Below the pieces are notes generated by a model that ran no database searches, was not told where the DNA came from, and worked only from the letters and a program-made list of their open reading frames with translations. This document shows positions 16,966 through 26,452 of a stretch of DNA of 64,000 nt, piece by piece (position 1 is the stretch's first letter; every line of letters begins with the position of its first letter). The DNA comes from Allomuricauda sp. (lineage in GTDB: Bacteria; Bacteroidota; Bacteroidia; Flavobacteriales; Flavobacteriaceae). A program made the position numbers and the translations under genes. The stretch lies in assembly GCF_028280385.1 (NCBI RefSeq), contig NZ_JANQLX010000015.1, forward strand, positions 496,001-560,000, given 5' to 3'.

Positions 16966-17709
16966 CTATTTATTTACGCTTGTGATGTATTTCTGAAGTG
17001 CCATGGTCATGGATGGCGTTTCAGGAGTGGGTGCTTGGATGTCTATTCGAAGGCCAGCTTCAGTGGCTGCCTTTACCGTGCTGTTTCCAAAAACCGCAAT
17101 ACGGGTATTGTTCTGCTCAAAATCCGGGAAGTTCTTCAATAGCGACTCTATTCCGGATGGGCTAAAGAAAACCAAGACATCATAATAAACATCCCTAAGA
17201 TCGGATAGATCGCTGATTACAGTCTTGTAGAAAATACCTCGTTTCCAATCCACGCCCAATTCATCCAAAGATTGTGGAACAATGGCCTTCAACGTATCGG
17301 AAGAGGGCAATAGGAATTTTTCGTCCTTGTATTTTTTGATCAACGGAACCAATTCCTGAAATGTACGTTTGCCTACGTAAATTTTACGTTTTCTGTATAC
17401 CACATACTTCTGAAGGTAATAGGCCACGGCTTCAGACTGGCAGAAATACTTCATGGTGTCTGGAACCTTAAACCTCATTTCCTCCGCAATTCTAAAGAAA
17501 TGGTCCACGGAATTCCTGCTGGTAAGAATAATGGCAGTAAAATTGTTAAGATCTATTTTTTGCTGCCTTACACTTTTCGCCTGAACTCCTTCAACATGGA
17601 TAAAAGGTCTAAAATCGACCTTAACCTTTTCTTTCTCAATAAGCCGTGAATAGGGGGAATTTTCTATTTTGGGTTCTGGTTGGGAAACCAAAATTGTCTT
17701 TACTTTCAT
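16966..17709 (-). CDS. hemD: Uroporphyrinogen-III synthase
   Basis: A 247-residue cytoplasmic enzyme that cyclises hydroxymethylbilane to uroporphyrinogen III in heme synthesis. The fold shows two alternating alpha/beta halves. Recognisable segments are KVKTILVSQPEP at the start, AIILTSRNSVDHFFRIAEE and the C-terminal VLVFFSPSGIESLLKNFP with GNSTVKAATEAGL. The pairing with a DUF4271 gene immediately upstream and pckA downstream is a common flavobacterial arrangement. The low conservation of this family makes the call depend on these motifs and the context. Confidence 0.88.
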   Translation of the reverse strand: MKVKTILVSQPEPKIENSPYSRLIEKEKVKVDFRPFIHVEGVQAKSVRQQKIDLNNFTAIILTSRNSVDHFFRIAEEMRFKVPDTMKYFCQSEAVAYYLQKYVVYRKRKIYVGKRTFQELVPLIKKYKDEKFLLPSSDTLKAIVPQSLDELGVDWKRGIFYKTVISDLSDLRDVYYDVLVFFSPSGIESLLKNFPDFEQNNTRIAVFGNSTVKAATEAGLRIDIQAPTPETPSMTMALQKYITSVNK

Positions 17710-17715
17710 AAGCTT

Positions 17716-18372
17716 TCAATCTTTTAGATAGCTTCCAACTATGACTAGGGGCGCAATTTCGAGTGCGCAAAGGTACAAAATAAAATACAAAAAGTGGGAA
17801 ATTATGACTTTTTGATGGTTCTTTATCAGCTTGAAGAATCCAATGCCATTTATGGAAATAATTAAGAGGAAAGCCACATAAATCGTGATTTTTGACCCTG
17901 GAAATATGTATACCAATACAATGTTGGCCACAAACATGACCAGACTACTGTGGTTTAGATAGGAGGTTTTATTGAACAGCAGGTCGGCAACCAATCCCTG
18001 GGTGTTGAACACATAACCTTTGCCCAATTGGAGTAGCATCTTTAAAATTTCGAAAAGCAATAAAAACCCAAGAACAAAAAAGAACACCAAAAGATCATCA
18101 TCCGACGTAACCGCTACCAAGGTTTGATGCACCAAAAAAAGAAAAAGCGACAAATTGATCAATTGGAAAACGGTCAATAAAATATGGAACCAGTTCAGTA
18201 ACCTCCCTTTTTTGTTATAGAGCACCACATACTTGTTGTTGAAAGGAAGAATCATAAAATTAAGAAAGCGGTTTTGGAACAAGTATTTGCCCAATGCAAG
18301 CACTACCAGGCTAAAAAAGAGCACTAGCGTTATCCAATCCAGCGAAACAACTGTTTTACTAATAGGTTCCAT
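17716..18372 (-). CDS. DUF4271 membrane protein
   Basis: A 218-residue protein with about six hydrophobic segments and a basic central stretch (NNKYVVLYNKKGRLLNW) typical of DUF4271, a Bacteroidota-specific family of unknown role. It overlaps the 3' end of the GT39 gene by 14 bp and precedes hemD by 6 bp, so the three form one operon. The last helices end LEIAPLVIVGSYLKD. Confidence 0.78.
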   Translation of the reverse strand: MEPISKTVVSLDWITLVLFFSLVVLALGKYLFQNRFLNFMILPFNNKYVVLYNKKGRLLNWFHILLTVFQLINLSLFLFLVHQTLVAVTSDDDLLVFFFVLGFLLLFEILKMLLQLGKGYVFNTQGLVADLLFNKTSYLNHSSLVMFVANIVLVYIFPGSKITIYVAFLLIISINGIGFFKLIKNHQKVIISHFLYFILYLCALEIAPLVIVGSYLKD

Positions 18373-20029
18373 CTTCCAATTTTATGGGCATTCCGTTCAA
18401 TCCTGGAATAAGGTCTCCATATCCCAGTCCCACCCTAAAATAACCCGGAGCCTCCAATTTATAGGATTTGGGCAATTGAAACTCAAAATTTACAGTGTCT
18501 TTTGATTTCAAAATAGTGTTGCCGGCTTCCAGTTGTTGGACTTTTAAGGGAACTCGTTCCCTGACTTTCTTGTAATCGTCGGTATACGCTATCCAAAAAC
18601 TGAGGCTGTCCAAAGGAACATCAATAGGGTATGGATTGTATATTTTTAGGTCCCAACCTTTTCCTTCCACTTTCTTATCTACCAAGGCATTTAGGTTACG
18701 AAAAGATTGAAAATCGTCCATAAACACTCCAAAAAACTGTGTCCCCTTTGGATTGAAATAAGAAATGTCCCCAGCTTTTCGGTATTGGGAAACCATAAGG
18801 ATGCGTTTACCCCTGATCCTTTCCTCAGAGCCATCAATGGAATATTGGTTTTTTCTATAAAAGGCATTGTTCAGGGAAAATGAAGGTTTGCCGGCATAAA
18901 ACTCGTACATAGGCGCTCTTCTATAGGAATTCTCAAAAACGACGGTTGCACCACCCAACTTGGAATCCAAATCGGTTACCCAAGCTTTATTGCCATGGGC
19001 TTCATATATCAAAGGCAATAAAGGCTGGTGCACCAGCCACGCTCTGGCATACAACAACAGCACGGCGCTTATCACCCCCAACCGGAACATCCATTTTCTA
19101 CTTTGGGCATTTTCCAAAAGGTACCTAAAGGCAATAATTGCCATGGGGATGGAAATTATGATTACCCATTGGGTCTGCACCCTCCTGTTAAAACTCGAGA
19201 TAAAAAAGAAAATAATAACCCCATAAGTAAGGACTCGCAGTGCCTTGGAGAACTTATCTTGCCTTCTGTCTTTCAGTAACGATAGATATACCCAGTGAAA
19301 AAGTAGTCCAAAAATGGCCACAAGATTTAAGATATATCCCAGGGTAAACTTCTCAAAGGAATAGGCCTGGTTGGGTCTTTCAAACAGGTGGTACTTAATG
19401 GAAACAAAATCGTTCTCATACAGCCACATAAAATGGGGCATATAACAGAGCAGGGCAATTATGACGGCCAACCAAGCTTTTCGGTCATAAACCAATTTAA
19501 GGTTGGAGAGGAATACAAAGATGATAACCAAAACCGCATGGTACTTACTATACATCAGGGCAGCCATGACCACCCCCAATGCCAAGGAAATCCAATACGT
19601 TGGGTGTTCCAAATATCTTTTGTAGAGCAATAGGAAAAGGGCGGTAAAGAACAATAACGGAGTGTCCGGCAGTGTAAAGAAGCCATAAGCGTTCATCAAG
19701 GTCATTGAAAACAGCAGCAGGAAAAAATGCACTACATAATCCTTTTTCTTGGGATGATCTATCATAGACCACAGTAGCACATAAGTGCCTATGGAAAGCA
19801 GACAACTCATAAACCTGACCCCCAATTCCCCCTCAAAGAAAAAACTACCGATTTTGATCAAGAGCGCAACCATTGGGGGGTGATCAAAGTAACCCCAATC
19901 CAAATTTTGGGCATAGTACCAATAGTAGGCCTCGTCAAAAATCAATTCTGTAAAAGTGGCCTGAAGAAGATTGAGAACAAAAAGGGCTGCCAGAAGTAGG
20001 AAAAATAATCTGGGAAACTTTTGGGCCAT
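18359..20029 (-). CDS. GT39-type (ArnT/PMT-like) membrane glycosyltransferase
   Basis: A 556-residue integral membrane protein with about eleven predicted helices. The first loop carries the acidic motif LIFDEAYYWYYAQNLDWGYFDHPP, in which Asp-Glu and the HPP are typical of polyprenol-phosphate-sugar-dependent transferases (GT39/GT83), followed by a soluble C-terminal part of about 170 residues. Such enzymes move a sugar from a lipid-linked donor to lipid A or protein. It is divergent from a polyprenol-phosphate mannose synthase gene, which could supply the donor. The acceptor is unknown. The ATG at 20029 is used; the preceding TTG is ignored. Confidence 0.83.
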   Translation of the reverse strand: MAQKFPRLFFLLLAALFVLNLLQATFTELIFDEAYYWYYAQNLDWGYFDHPPMVALLIKIGSFFFEGELGVRFMSCLLSIGTYVLLWSMIDHPKKKDYVVHFFLLLFSMTLMNAYGFFTLPDTPLLFFTALFLLLYKRYLEHPTYWISLALGVVMAALMYSKYHAVLVIIFVFLSNLKLVYDRKAWLAVIIALLCYMPHFMWLYENDFVSIKYHLFERPNQAYSFEKFTLGYILNLVAIFGLLFHWVYLSLLKDRRQDKFSKALRVLTYGVIIFFFISSFNRRVQTQWVIIISIPMAIIAFRYLLENAQSRKWMFRLGVISAVLLLYARAWLVHQPLLPLIYEAHGNKAWVTDLDSKLGGATVVFENSYRRAPMYEFYAGKPSFSLNNAFYRKNQYSIDGSEERIRGKRILMVSQYRKAGDISYFNPKGTQFFGVFMDDFQSFRNLNALVDKKVEGKGWDLKIYNPYPIDVPLDSLSFWIAYTDDYKKVRERVPLKVQQLEAGNTILKSKDTVNFEFQLPKSYKLEAPGYFRVGLGYGDLIPGLNGMPIKLEDGTY

Positions 20030-20122
20030 CAATTGGAATTTAGATGGGCAAAGTTACAAATATTGACCAACAACCTTTGGGATAAACCCCAAAACAAGCC
20101 GCCAGCGCAAAGAAGAAAAGTT

Positions 20123-20130
20123 TATTTTTG
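20123..20130 (+). promoter_or_regulatory. Candidate -7 promoter element (TATTTTTG)
   Basis: Perfect TAnnTTTG match 18 bp upstream of the ATG at 20149, in the divergent region between the GT39 gene and the polyprenol-phosphate mannose synthase gene. It likely drives the latter gene, pyrC and the DUF4296 gene. Confidence 0.5.
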
Positions 20131-20148
20131 CACTCTAATTCCGTGTAA

Positions 20149-20877
20149 ATGGCAGATGGCATAGTGATTATACCCACCTTCAATGAAATTGAGAACATTG
20201 AGGCTATCATAAAAACGGTATTTGATCTAAAGAAGGATTTCCATGTTCTGGTGGTCGATGACAATTCCCCTGATGGCACGGCACAAAATGTAAGACAATT
20301 ACAGGAGCATTTCCCTAACCGTCTTTTTCTAGAGGTGCGCAAGGAAAAATCAGGATTGGGAACCGCCTATATCCATGGATTTAAATGGGCATTACAACGG
20401 GATTACGAGTATATTTTTGAAATGGATGCGGATTTTTCCCATAGGCCCGCAGATCTTTCCCGATTGCATAGAGCTTGCTTAAACGGTGCCGATGTGGCCG
20501 TGGGCTCCCGATATAAAAAAGGGGTCAATGTGGTGAACTGGCCGTTGTTCAGGATATTGTTGAGTTATGGTGCCTCGTTTTACGTAAAGATCATCACTGG
20601 TATGAAGGTTCACGATCCAACAGCCGGTTTTGTGTGCTATCATAGAAAAGTTTTAGAAACCATCAATTTGGACAAAGTAAGGTTTATAGGGTACGCTTTT
20701 CAAATTGAAATGAAGTACAGGGCCTACCTCAAAAATTTTAAGATAGAAGAAGTTTCCATCATATTTACCGATCGTGTCAATGGCAAATCCAAGATGAACT
20801 CGGCCATTGTTCGGGAAGCTATTTTTGGTGTGATCGTCATGAAACTTAGAAGCATATTTTCCAAAAAGAATTTTTAG
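20149..20877 (+). CDS. Polyprenol monophosphomannose synthase-like GT2 glycosyltransferase
   Basis: A 242-residue GT2 enzyme related to dolichol-phosphate mannose synthase. It has the nucleotide-sugar motif VVDDNSPDGTAQNVRQL (residues 35-51), the metal-binding EMDADFSHRPADLSRL and the catalytic-loop region DPTAGFVCYHRKVLE. No C-terminal membrane helices are present, so it is the single-domain, peripheral type. It would attach a sugar, probably mannose, to polyprenyl phosphate at the inner membrane face. The divergent GT39 transferase is a plausible user of the product. It is followed by pyrC with one base between. Confidence 0.88.
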   Translation: MADGIVIIPTFNEIENIEAIIKTVFDLKKDFHVLVVDDNSPDGTAQNVRQLQEHFPNRLFLEVRKEKSGLGTAYIHGFKWALQRDYEYIFEMDADFSHRPADLSRLHRACLNGADVAVGSRYKKGVNVVNWPLFRILLSYGASFYVKIITGMKVHDPTAGFVCYHRKVLETINLDKVRFIGYAFQIEMKYRAYLKNFKIEEVSIIFTDRVNGKSKMNSAIVREAIFGVIVMKLRSIFSKKNF

Positions 20878-20878
20878 T

Positions 20879-22213
20879 ATGTCAAAGATTTTGATCAAAA
20901 ACGCCACCCTTGTCAATGAAAACAAAATGATGGGGACGGATTTACTTTTGGACGGGGATTTTATAGCCCGGATAGATCCGGATATCTCGGACCGGCACGC
21001 CATGGTCATTGATCTAAATGGAGATTTGCTGCTTCCTGGAATCATTGACGATCAAGTGCATTTTAGGGAGCCGGGCCTAACCCATAAAGGCAACATTGCC
21101 AGCGAAAGCCGGGCGGCCATTGCTGGTGGGATCACCACCTTTATGGAACAGCCCAATACCAATCCGCAAACCACGACCCTTAAAAAGCTCGAGGAAAAAT
21201 TTGCGATGGCCAAGCAAAATTCCTTTGCCAACTATTCTTTCCTTTTTGGCGGGACCAATGACAATTTGGAGGAATTAAAACGGTTGGACAGGAATGCCTG
21301 CTCTGGGGTTAAGCTGTTTTTGGGATCGTCAACCGGGAACATGTTGGTAGATGATGAAGAAGTATTGGAAAAGATTTTTAGCAACACCGAAATGGTTATC
21401 TCGGCGCATTGTGAGGACGAAGGAACCATTAGGGCCAACATGGAACGCTATCAAGCGGAATATGGAGATGATATTCCGATCAAATACCACCCCATTATAA
21501 GAAGTAGCGAAGCCTGCTATCTTTCCTCCTCGAAAGCCATTGCCCTTGCCCAACGTACCGGGGCAAGATTGCATGTCTTTCATGTTTCAACCGGGGTGGA
21601 AACGGATTTGTTCACTAATTCCATCCCACTGGAAGAAAAGAAAATCACTTCGGAAGTATGCATCCATCACTTGTGGTTTGCAGATGGGGATTACGATGAA
21701 AAGGGCACCCTCATCAAATGGAACCCAGCGGTAAAGACGGCTTCGGATCGTGAAAAACTTTGGGAAGCCTTGCTGGACGACCGTATTGATGTGGTGGCCA
21801 CAGATCATGCCCCACATACCTTGGAAGAGAAGAACAACCCTTATACAAAGGCGCCTTCCGGAGGACCCTTGGTGCAGCATGCACTCTTGGCCATGCTTGA
21901 AAAGGAAGCGGAAGGAAAGATTGGTCTAGAAAAAATAGTTGAAAAAATGTGCCATAATCCGGCCAAACTATTTGATTTGGATAGGAGGGGATTTGTGCGC
22001 GAAGGCTATTATGCCGATTTGGTCCAAGTGCAGCGGAATTGCCAAAATGAGGTTAAAAAATCCAATATTTTGTATAAATGTGGCTGGTCACCATTTGAAG
22101 GTGTTACTTTTGGTTCACAGGTGGTTCGTACTTTCATCAACGGCCATCTGGCGTACGACCAAGGTAATTTTAGCCAAGAGCGAAAAGCAATGAGGCTAAC
22201 GTTTAATAGATAA
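20879..22213 (+). CDS. pyrC: Dihydroorotase
   Basis: A 444-residue amidohydrolase of pyrimidine synthesis that interconverts carbamoyl aspartate and dihydroorotate. The metal site starts with DDQVHFREPGLTHKG; the first ligand position, usually His, is Gln59, while H61 is kept. Other ligands are seen in MVISAHCEDEG and LHVFHVSTG, and the catalytic Asp in VVATDHAPHTLEEK. This DDQVHFREP form is, to my knowledge, typical of Bacteroidota dihydroorotases, so the substitution does not imply inactivity. It lies between the mannose synthase and DUF4296 genes with gaps of one to two bases. Confidence 0.93.
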   Translation: MSKILIKNATLVNENKMMGTDLLLDGDFIARIDPDISDRHAMVIDLNGDLLLPGIIDDQVHFREPGLTHKGNIASESRAAIAGGITTFMEQPNTNPQTTTLKKLEEKFAMAKQNSFANYSFLFGGTNDNLEELKRLDRNACSGVKLFLGSSTGNMLVDDEEVLEKIFSNTEMVISAHCEDEGTIRANMERYQAEYGDDIPIKYHPIIRSSEACYLSSSKAIALAQRTGARLHVFHVSTGVETDLFTNSIPLEEKKITSEVCIHHLWFADGDYDEKGTLIKWNPAVKTASDREKLWEALLDDRIDVVATDHAPHTLEEKNNPYTKAPSGGPLVQHALLAMLEKEAEGKIGLEKIVEKMCHNPAKLFDLDRRGFVREGYYADLVQVQRNCQNEVKKSNILYKCGWSPFEGVTFGSQVVRTFINGHLAYDQGNFSQERKAMRLTFNR

Positions 22214-22215
22214 GA

Positions 22216-22647
22216 ATGAGATTGATCCTGTTTTTCTGCTTTGGATTATTGCTGTTTTCATGTGGGGAAAAGGTGATTGAACCACCACAAAATCTTATTC
22301 CCAAAGAGAAAATGGTGGAAATTTATCACGATTTGGCCTTGTTGAATGCTGCCAAGAACAACATCGAGCCCTTATTGGAATATAAGGAGACCACTATCAT
22401 GGAGTATCTCTACGAAAAATATGATATTGATAGTGTTCAGCTGACCGAAAGTGACCTGTATTATGCCTCTGTCCCCTTGGAATACCAGGAAATCTATGAA
22501 AAAGTGGATGCTATTCTTGAACGGAGAAAGAATGCGATGGAAGGTGCTGCCAAAAAGAAAAACGACAGCGTTAGGGGTGCAAGACAGAAACGAAGGGATT
22601 CCATAAAAGGGCCCAAGGCCAAAGCGCAAGACACAATCAAGGACTAA
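22216..22647 (+). CDS. DUF4296 lipoprotein
   Basis: A 143-residue lipoprotein with a lipobox ending LLFSC (Cys at about residue 16), a helical DUF4296 domain (LIPKEKMVEIYHDLALLNAA) and a highly charged, Lys/Arg-rich C-terminal tail from residue 105. The function is unknown. It closes the mannose synthase-pyrC operon, and its stop codon overlaps that of the convergent epimerase gene by 4 bp. Confidence 0.82.
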   Translation: MRLILFFCFGLLLFSCGEKVIEPPQNLIPKEKMVEIYHDLALLNAAKNNIEPLLEYKETTIMEYLYEKYDIDSVQLTESDLYYASVPLEYQEIYEKVDAILERRKNAMEGAAKKKNDSVRGARQKRRDSIKGPKAKAQDTIKD

Positions 22648-23642
22648 GATTTAAACTTTTCGCAGCAAAAGTCCAGGGTCTGCTCCAAGTCCCCAAACTC
22701 CAAATCCAGGGCATTTTTTATCTTGGAATTGCTGTACATCTCCCTTTTGTACATTCCTTTCACCATATTTTTGGTGAGTCTTCTGCGCTTGCCACGAAAT
22801 CTGTTACGAAACCAGTCCAAACGCCAAAAAAGCTCCAAACTTTTTAGGGATAGTTGTTTTTGTGGAGGCTGCACTCCCAATCGCTTTGCAATTTTTTTGA
22901 ACAACTCTCCATAGGTCCAGTTCTCACTGACCAATATGAAACGTTCCCCTTCAACGGAGGACTGCATCAAGGCCGTCATGGATTTTACCACATCCTGGAC
23001 AGAAACAAAGCCGGTGCCGCCGGGAATAAAATACTTTTTGCCCTTGTTGGCGTAGGTGAAGAATGAACCACTACCAGATTTCCAAAAGCCAGGACCCAAA
23101 ACCACCCCGGGATTTACCACAACAACCGCAAGACCTTCCTGACTGCCTCGCCATACTTCCAGTTCGGCATCGTGCTTGGTGAGGCCGTAGACCGACACAT
23201 GTGCGTCGTTCCACTCATTTTCCTCTGTGGCCATTTTTCCGTTCTTGCTGGGGCCGATGGCCGCAATGGAACTTACATAGCACAGTTTTTTTACCCCATG
23301 GGCCAAACAAAGATTGACAATATGGGCAGTGGCTTCAGGATTTGCTTGGATGAGGGCATCCAAATGCCTGGGAGCAAAAGAGATCAAGGCGGCACAGTGG
23401 TACACTTGCTCTACATGCTCAAAAACACCATCCATGGAGGCTAAATCCGTTATATCAGCCTTTACCCAGCTTATTTTTTGAAGCAACCCTTCGGCATCGT
23501 CCGAATAGTACCGAAATATCTGCCCAACTTTGGCGATAGATTCTTGCTTGCGATAGATCGCTTTGATAGACTGCCCACTTCTTGCCAGTTCAAATAGCAA
23601 ATGCGAACCAATTAATCCTGTGCCCCCGGTGACCAAAATCAT
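22644..23642 (-). CDS. NAD-dependent epimerase/dehydratase family protein
   Basis: A 332-residue extended short-chain dehydrogenase. The N-terminal Rossmann motif GGTGLIGSH binds the cofactor and the catalytic YxxxK is YGLTK around residue 152, with the preceding CYVSSIAAIG segment supplying the serine. The substrate could be a nucleotide sugar, a dihydroflavonol-like ketone or a steroid-like molecule; the sequence does not decide. Starts with ATG and is divergent from tyrS. Confidence 0.87.
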   Translation of the reverse strand: MILVTGGTGLIGSHLLFELARSGQSIKAIYRKQESIAKVGQIFRYYSDDAEGLLQKISWVKADITDLASMDGVFEHVEQVYHCAALISFAPRHLDALIQANPEATAHIVNLCLAHGVKKLCYVSSIAAIGPSKNGKMATEENEWNDAHVSVYGLTKHDAELEVWRGSQEGLAVVVVNPGVVLGPGFWKSGSGSFFTYANKGKKYFIPGGTGFVSVQDVVKSMTALMQSSVEGERFILVSENWTYGELFKKIAKRLGVQPPQKQLSLKSLELFWRLDWFRNRFRGKRRRLTKNMVKGMYKREMYSNSKIKNALDLEFGDLEQTLDFCCEKFKS

Positions 23643-23673
23643 TCCGTAAAAATACCTATTTGCCTCGGATTTA

Positions 23674-23705
23674 TTGAAGTAAGTTAGATCTTCATTTTAT
23701 ATTTG
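23674..23705 (+). promoter_or_regulatory. tyrS promoter: -33 TTG and -7 TATATTTG
   Basis: TTG at 23674-23676 and a perfect TATATTTG at 23698-23705 are separated by 21 bp, followed 22 bp later by the tyrS ATG at 23728. Confidence 0.55.
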
Positions 23706-23727
23706 CAGCTAAGCTAAATCAGCGTTG

Positions 23728-25023
23728 ATGGAAAAGAACTTTGTGCAAGAATTACAATGGCGGGGAATGGTGCACGATATTATGCCCGGTGCGGAAGAAC
23801 ACTTGATGGAGGGAATGCAAGCTGCCTATGTGGGGATAGACCCCACTGCGGATTCCTTGCATATTGGGCATTTGGTGAGCGTTATGATGCTTCGTCATTT
23901 TCAATTGGCGGGCCATAAACCATTTGCTTTGGTTGGGGGTGCCACGGGAATGATCGGGGATCCCTCCGGAAAATCTGCCGAGCGCAATCTGTTGGATGAA
24001 GCTACGCTAAGGCACAATCAAGAGGCCATAAAATCCCAACTGGGCCGCTTTTTGGACTTTGACAGTGAGGCCTCGAATGCAGCGGTTTTGGTGAACAATT
24101 ATGATTGGATGAAGGACTTCTCCTTTCTTGACTTTATCCGGGATGTTGGGAAGCACATTACCGTAAATTATATGATGGCCAAGGATTCCGTAAAAAAACG
24201 GCTGAGCTCCGATGCCAAAGAAGGAATGTCTTTTACGGAGTTCACTTATCAATTGGTGCAGGGATATGACTTTCTTTATCTATTCAAGAACCATAACTGT
24301 ACCCTTCAAATGGGGGGCAGTGATCAGTGGGGCAATATTACCACGGGGACTGAACTGATCAGAAGGATTGGCGGCGGCAAGGGATTTGCGCTGACCTGCC
24401 CACTGATCACCAAGGCGGATGGGACCAAGTTTGGGAAGACCGAAGGCGGGAATGTTTGGTTGGATGCAGAACGGACCTCCCCCTATAAGTTTTACCAGTA
24501 CTGGCTGAATACTTCGGACGAAGACGCGGAAAAGTATATTAAAATTTTCACCTTTTTGGACCAGCAGGAGATTGAATCCTTGGTAGAAGCCCATAAGCAA
24601 GAACCTCATTTGCGTTCCTTGCAAAAGAAATTGGCCCAAGAGATTACCACTATGGTGCATTCCAAGGAAGATTTGGACAATTCGATCAAGGCCAGTAATA
24701 TCCTATTTGGGAAATCGACATCCGATGATCTTAAAACTTTGGACGCCAAGACTTTCCTAGATGTTTTTGAAGGTGTGCCCCAGGCAACCATTTCCAAGGA
24801 TGAGCTGCAACCTGGTCTGGATATGATCGGAGCCCTAGCGGCCAAGACAGGATTTTTGGGTTCCAATGGGGAAGCCCGCAGGGAGCTTAAGCAAAATTCC
24901 ATCTCGGTGAACAAACAGAAGGTAAAGGAAGACTATCTTATTTCGGAGTCTGACCTGATCAACAACCAGTTTGTGTTGCTTCAGCGTGGGAAGAAGAACT
25001 ATTTTGTATTGGTAGTGGAATAA
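23728..25023 (+). CDS. tyrS: Tyrosyl-tRNA synthetase
   Basis: A 431-residue class I synthetase that charges tRNA-Tyr. The HIGH motif is HIGHL (in [17 protein letters not shown]), the tyrosine-binding region includes [13 protein letters not shown] and [14 protein letters not shown], and the KMSKS equivalent is KFGKTEGGN as in bacterial TyrRS. A C-terminal S4-like RNA-binding domain (REL...SISVNKQKV) is present. The ATG at 23728 is preferred to the TTG one codon earlier. Confidence 0.98.
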   Translation: MEKNFVQELQWRGMVHDIMPGAEEHLMEGMQAAYVGIDPTADSLHIGHLVSVMMLRHFQLAGHKPFALVGGATGMIGDPSGKSAERNLLDEATLRHNQEAIKSQLGRFLDFDSEASNAAVLVNNYDWMKDFSFLDFIRDVGKHITVNYMMAKDSVKKRLSSDAKEGMSFTEFTYQLVQGYDFLYLFKNHNCTLQMGGSDQWGNITTGTELIRRIGGGKGFALTCPLITKADGTKFGKTEGGNVWLDAERTSPYKFYQYWLNTSDEDAEKYIKIFTFLDQQEIESLVEAHKQEPHLRSLQKKLAQEITTMVHSKEDLDNSIKASNILFGKSTSDDLKTLDAKTFLDVFEGVPQATISKDELQPGLDMIGALAAKTGFLGSNGEARRELKQNSISVNKQKVKEDYLISESDLINNQFVLLQRGKKNYFVLVVE

Positions 25024-25077
25024 CTCGCGCAACGTTCCACGGTATTTCTATCTTTTAAGGGAGTCAACGTAGTTAGC

Positions 25078-25452
25078 ATGAAGCACTTTCTTCTTATTTT
25101 GATTTTTCTGGTTGTTGTGGGCTGCACTTCTGATGATGCAGTTGATCCAAGCGGGGATCAGTGGGTGTTGGACAATGTGGTATGCTTTTGTTTTTTTGGT
25201 GAGGATTTTGATTTTAGTGCCCATCGCTTGCAGTTTAACAGGGGTGCGGGCACGGTTACCATAGAAAATGAACCTGGGAACGAGTTTATTGCTCCAGCAG
25301 GCACCTACAACTATACAGATAGCAATGGTGTAATTGGCATAGAAGGTAGGGAATACAGGTATGAAGAAGATGGAGACACGCTAATACTTACCTTTGTGGA
25401 TGACCCAATAATCGCCGATGATGAGGTAGTTTATTACTACTCCAAGAATTAG
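25078..25452 (+). CDS. Small hypothetical lipoprotein
   Basis: A 124-residue protein with a lipoprotein signal (LIFLVVVGC, Cys at residue 16) and a mature part that reads as a small all-beta, lipocalin-like domain of about 105 residues (DQWVLDNVVCFCFFGEDFDF ... DTLILTFVDDP). An unusual CFCFFG segment carries two cysteines. I do not recognise a named family. Located 54 bp after tyrS; its stop codon overlaps the convergent LuxE-like gene by 4 bp. Confidence 0.7.
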   Translation: MKHFLLILIFLVVVGCTSDDAVDPSGDQWVLDNVVCFCFFGEDFDFSAHRLQFNRGAGTVTIENEPGNEFIAPAGTYNYTDSNGVIGIEGREYRYEEDGDTLILTFVDDPIIADDEVVYYYSKN

Positions 25453-26435
25453 AGTGCCATCAAGTTGCACCCCCTTACATCAGAATGGTCAAAGCGGCCC
25501 AAAACCTCAAAGGATCCATCGGCAAAAGTTTTTCCCAAATCTTGGGTTGCGATAAAGGCGCAAGAATTTATGTTGGCCAAATCAATCACGTTTATTCCCC
25601 CGGTTTTTTGATGGGATTGTAAGCTCAATGGATCTTCCGTATCCCGGGTACTGATCCGCATCCATTGGGGTGTATAAAACAAGCCATTCCCCTTGGAGTA
25701 AGCTTGGGATAGGAGTTCGGTCATTCCATATTCAGAATGGATGGGTTGTGTACCAAAGGCAAGTTTTAGCTGGGCATGCAATTCATCCCGAACCAGTTCC
25801 TTGCGGCGCCCTTTCATGCCCCCCGTTTCCATGATGATGGTGTGTTTCAAGGTCATGGGAAACTGTTCGGCCAAATCCAATAGCGCAAAAGACACCCCGA
25901 TCAGTAAGGTCTTGGTTTTGGAAGCTTCCAGTTCCATTAATTTTTCTTTTAAAGTGGATAGGTCGTACAGATAAAACCCGCTGCTTGGGTGTTTGGATCG
26001 CGTTACCAAATCGTTGACCATGTACACCAAGGAAGAACCTTCGCGCTCCAGATAAGATGGAAGCAAGGCCAGGACACAAAGATCTTCAGCCGGGCCATAA
26101 AATAATTGGAATCCTTTTCGAAAGCTCTTATCGTAAAGACTTAGATCCGAAACAAAATGTTTACTGGTGCTTGTGCTGGTGGTACCACTGCTATGGAACA
26201 CAGCTACCGGGTTTTTATCTGAGGACAGTACCTTATGGGTCTTAAAGAACTGGATGGGCAAAAATGGAATTTGAGAAGTGTTGGCCACATTTTTAGGGGA
26301 CCTTCCCAGGTGCGAACAATACGTTTTATAAACGGGATTGTTCCCAAATTGGAATTCAAAGATTTCAAGCGCCAACTCGTTAAACTGGACAGCGGAGGAA
26401 ATAGAGAAAATCCGTTGGGTGAAGGTATTGTTCAT
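25449..26435 (-). CDS. LuxE-like acyl-protein synthetase/acyltransferase
   Basis: A 328-residue protein of the LuxE/acyl-protein synthetase group within the adenylate-forming superfamily. The phosphate-binding-like stretch AVFHSSGTTSTSTSKHFVSD (around residue 80) and the later HSEYGMTELLSQAYS motif (adenylation A5 type) are clear; the C-terminal subdomain is truncated relative to full acyl-CoA synthetases, as in LuxE. It probably activates an acyl group as an adenylate, but the acyl donor and acceptor are unknown. Found as a stand-alone gene in many Flavobacteriia. Confidence 0.82.
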   Translation of the reverse strand: MNNTFTQRIFSISSAVQFNELALEIFEFQFGNNPVYKTYCSHLGRSPKNVANTSQIPFLPIQFFKTHKVLSSDKNPVAVFHSSGTTSTSTSKHFVSDLSLYDKSFRKGFQLFYGPAEDLCVLALLPSYLEREGSSLVYMVNDLVTRSKHPSSGFYLYDLSTLKEKLMELEASKTKTLLIGVSFALLDLAEQFPMTLKHTIIMETGGMKGRRKELVRDELHAQLKLAFGTQPIHSEYGMTELLSQAYSKGNGLFYTPQWMRISTRDTEDPLSLQSHQKTGGINVIDLANINSCAFIATQDLGKTFADGSFEVLGRFDHSDVRGCNLMAL

Positions 26436-26452
26436 TGGGCAGTAAAATTACC

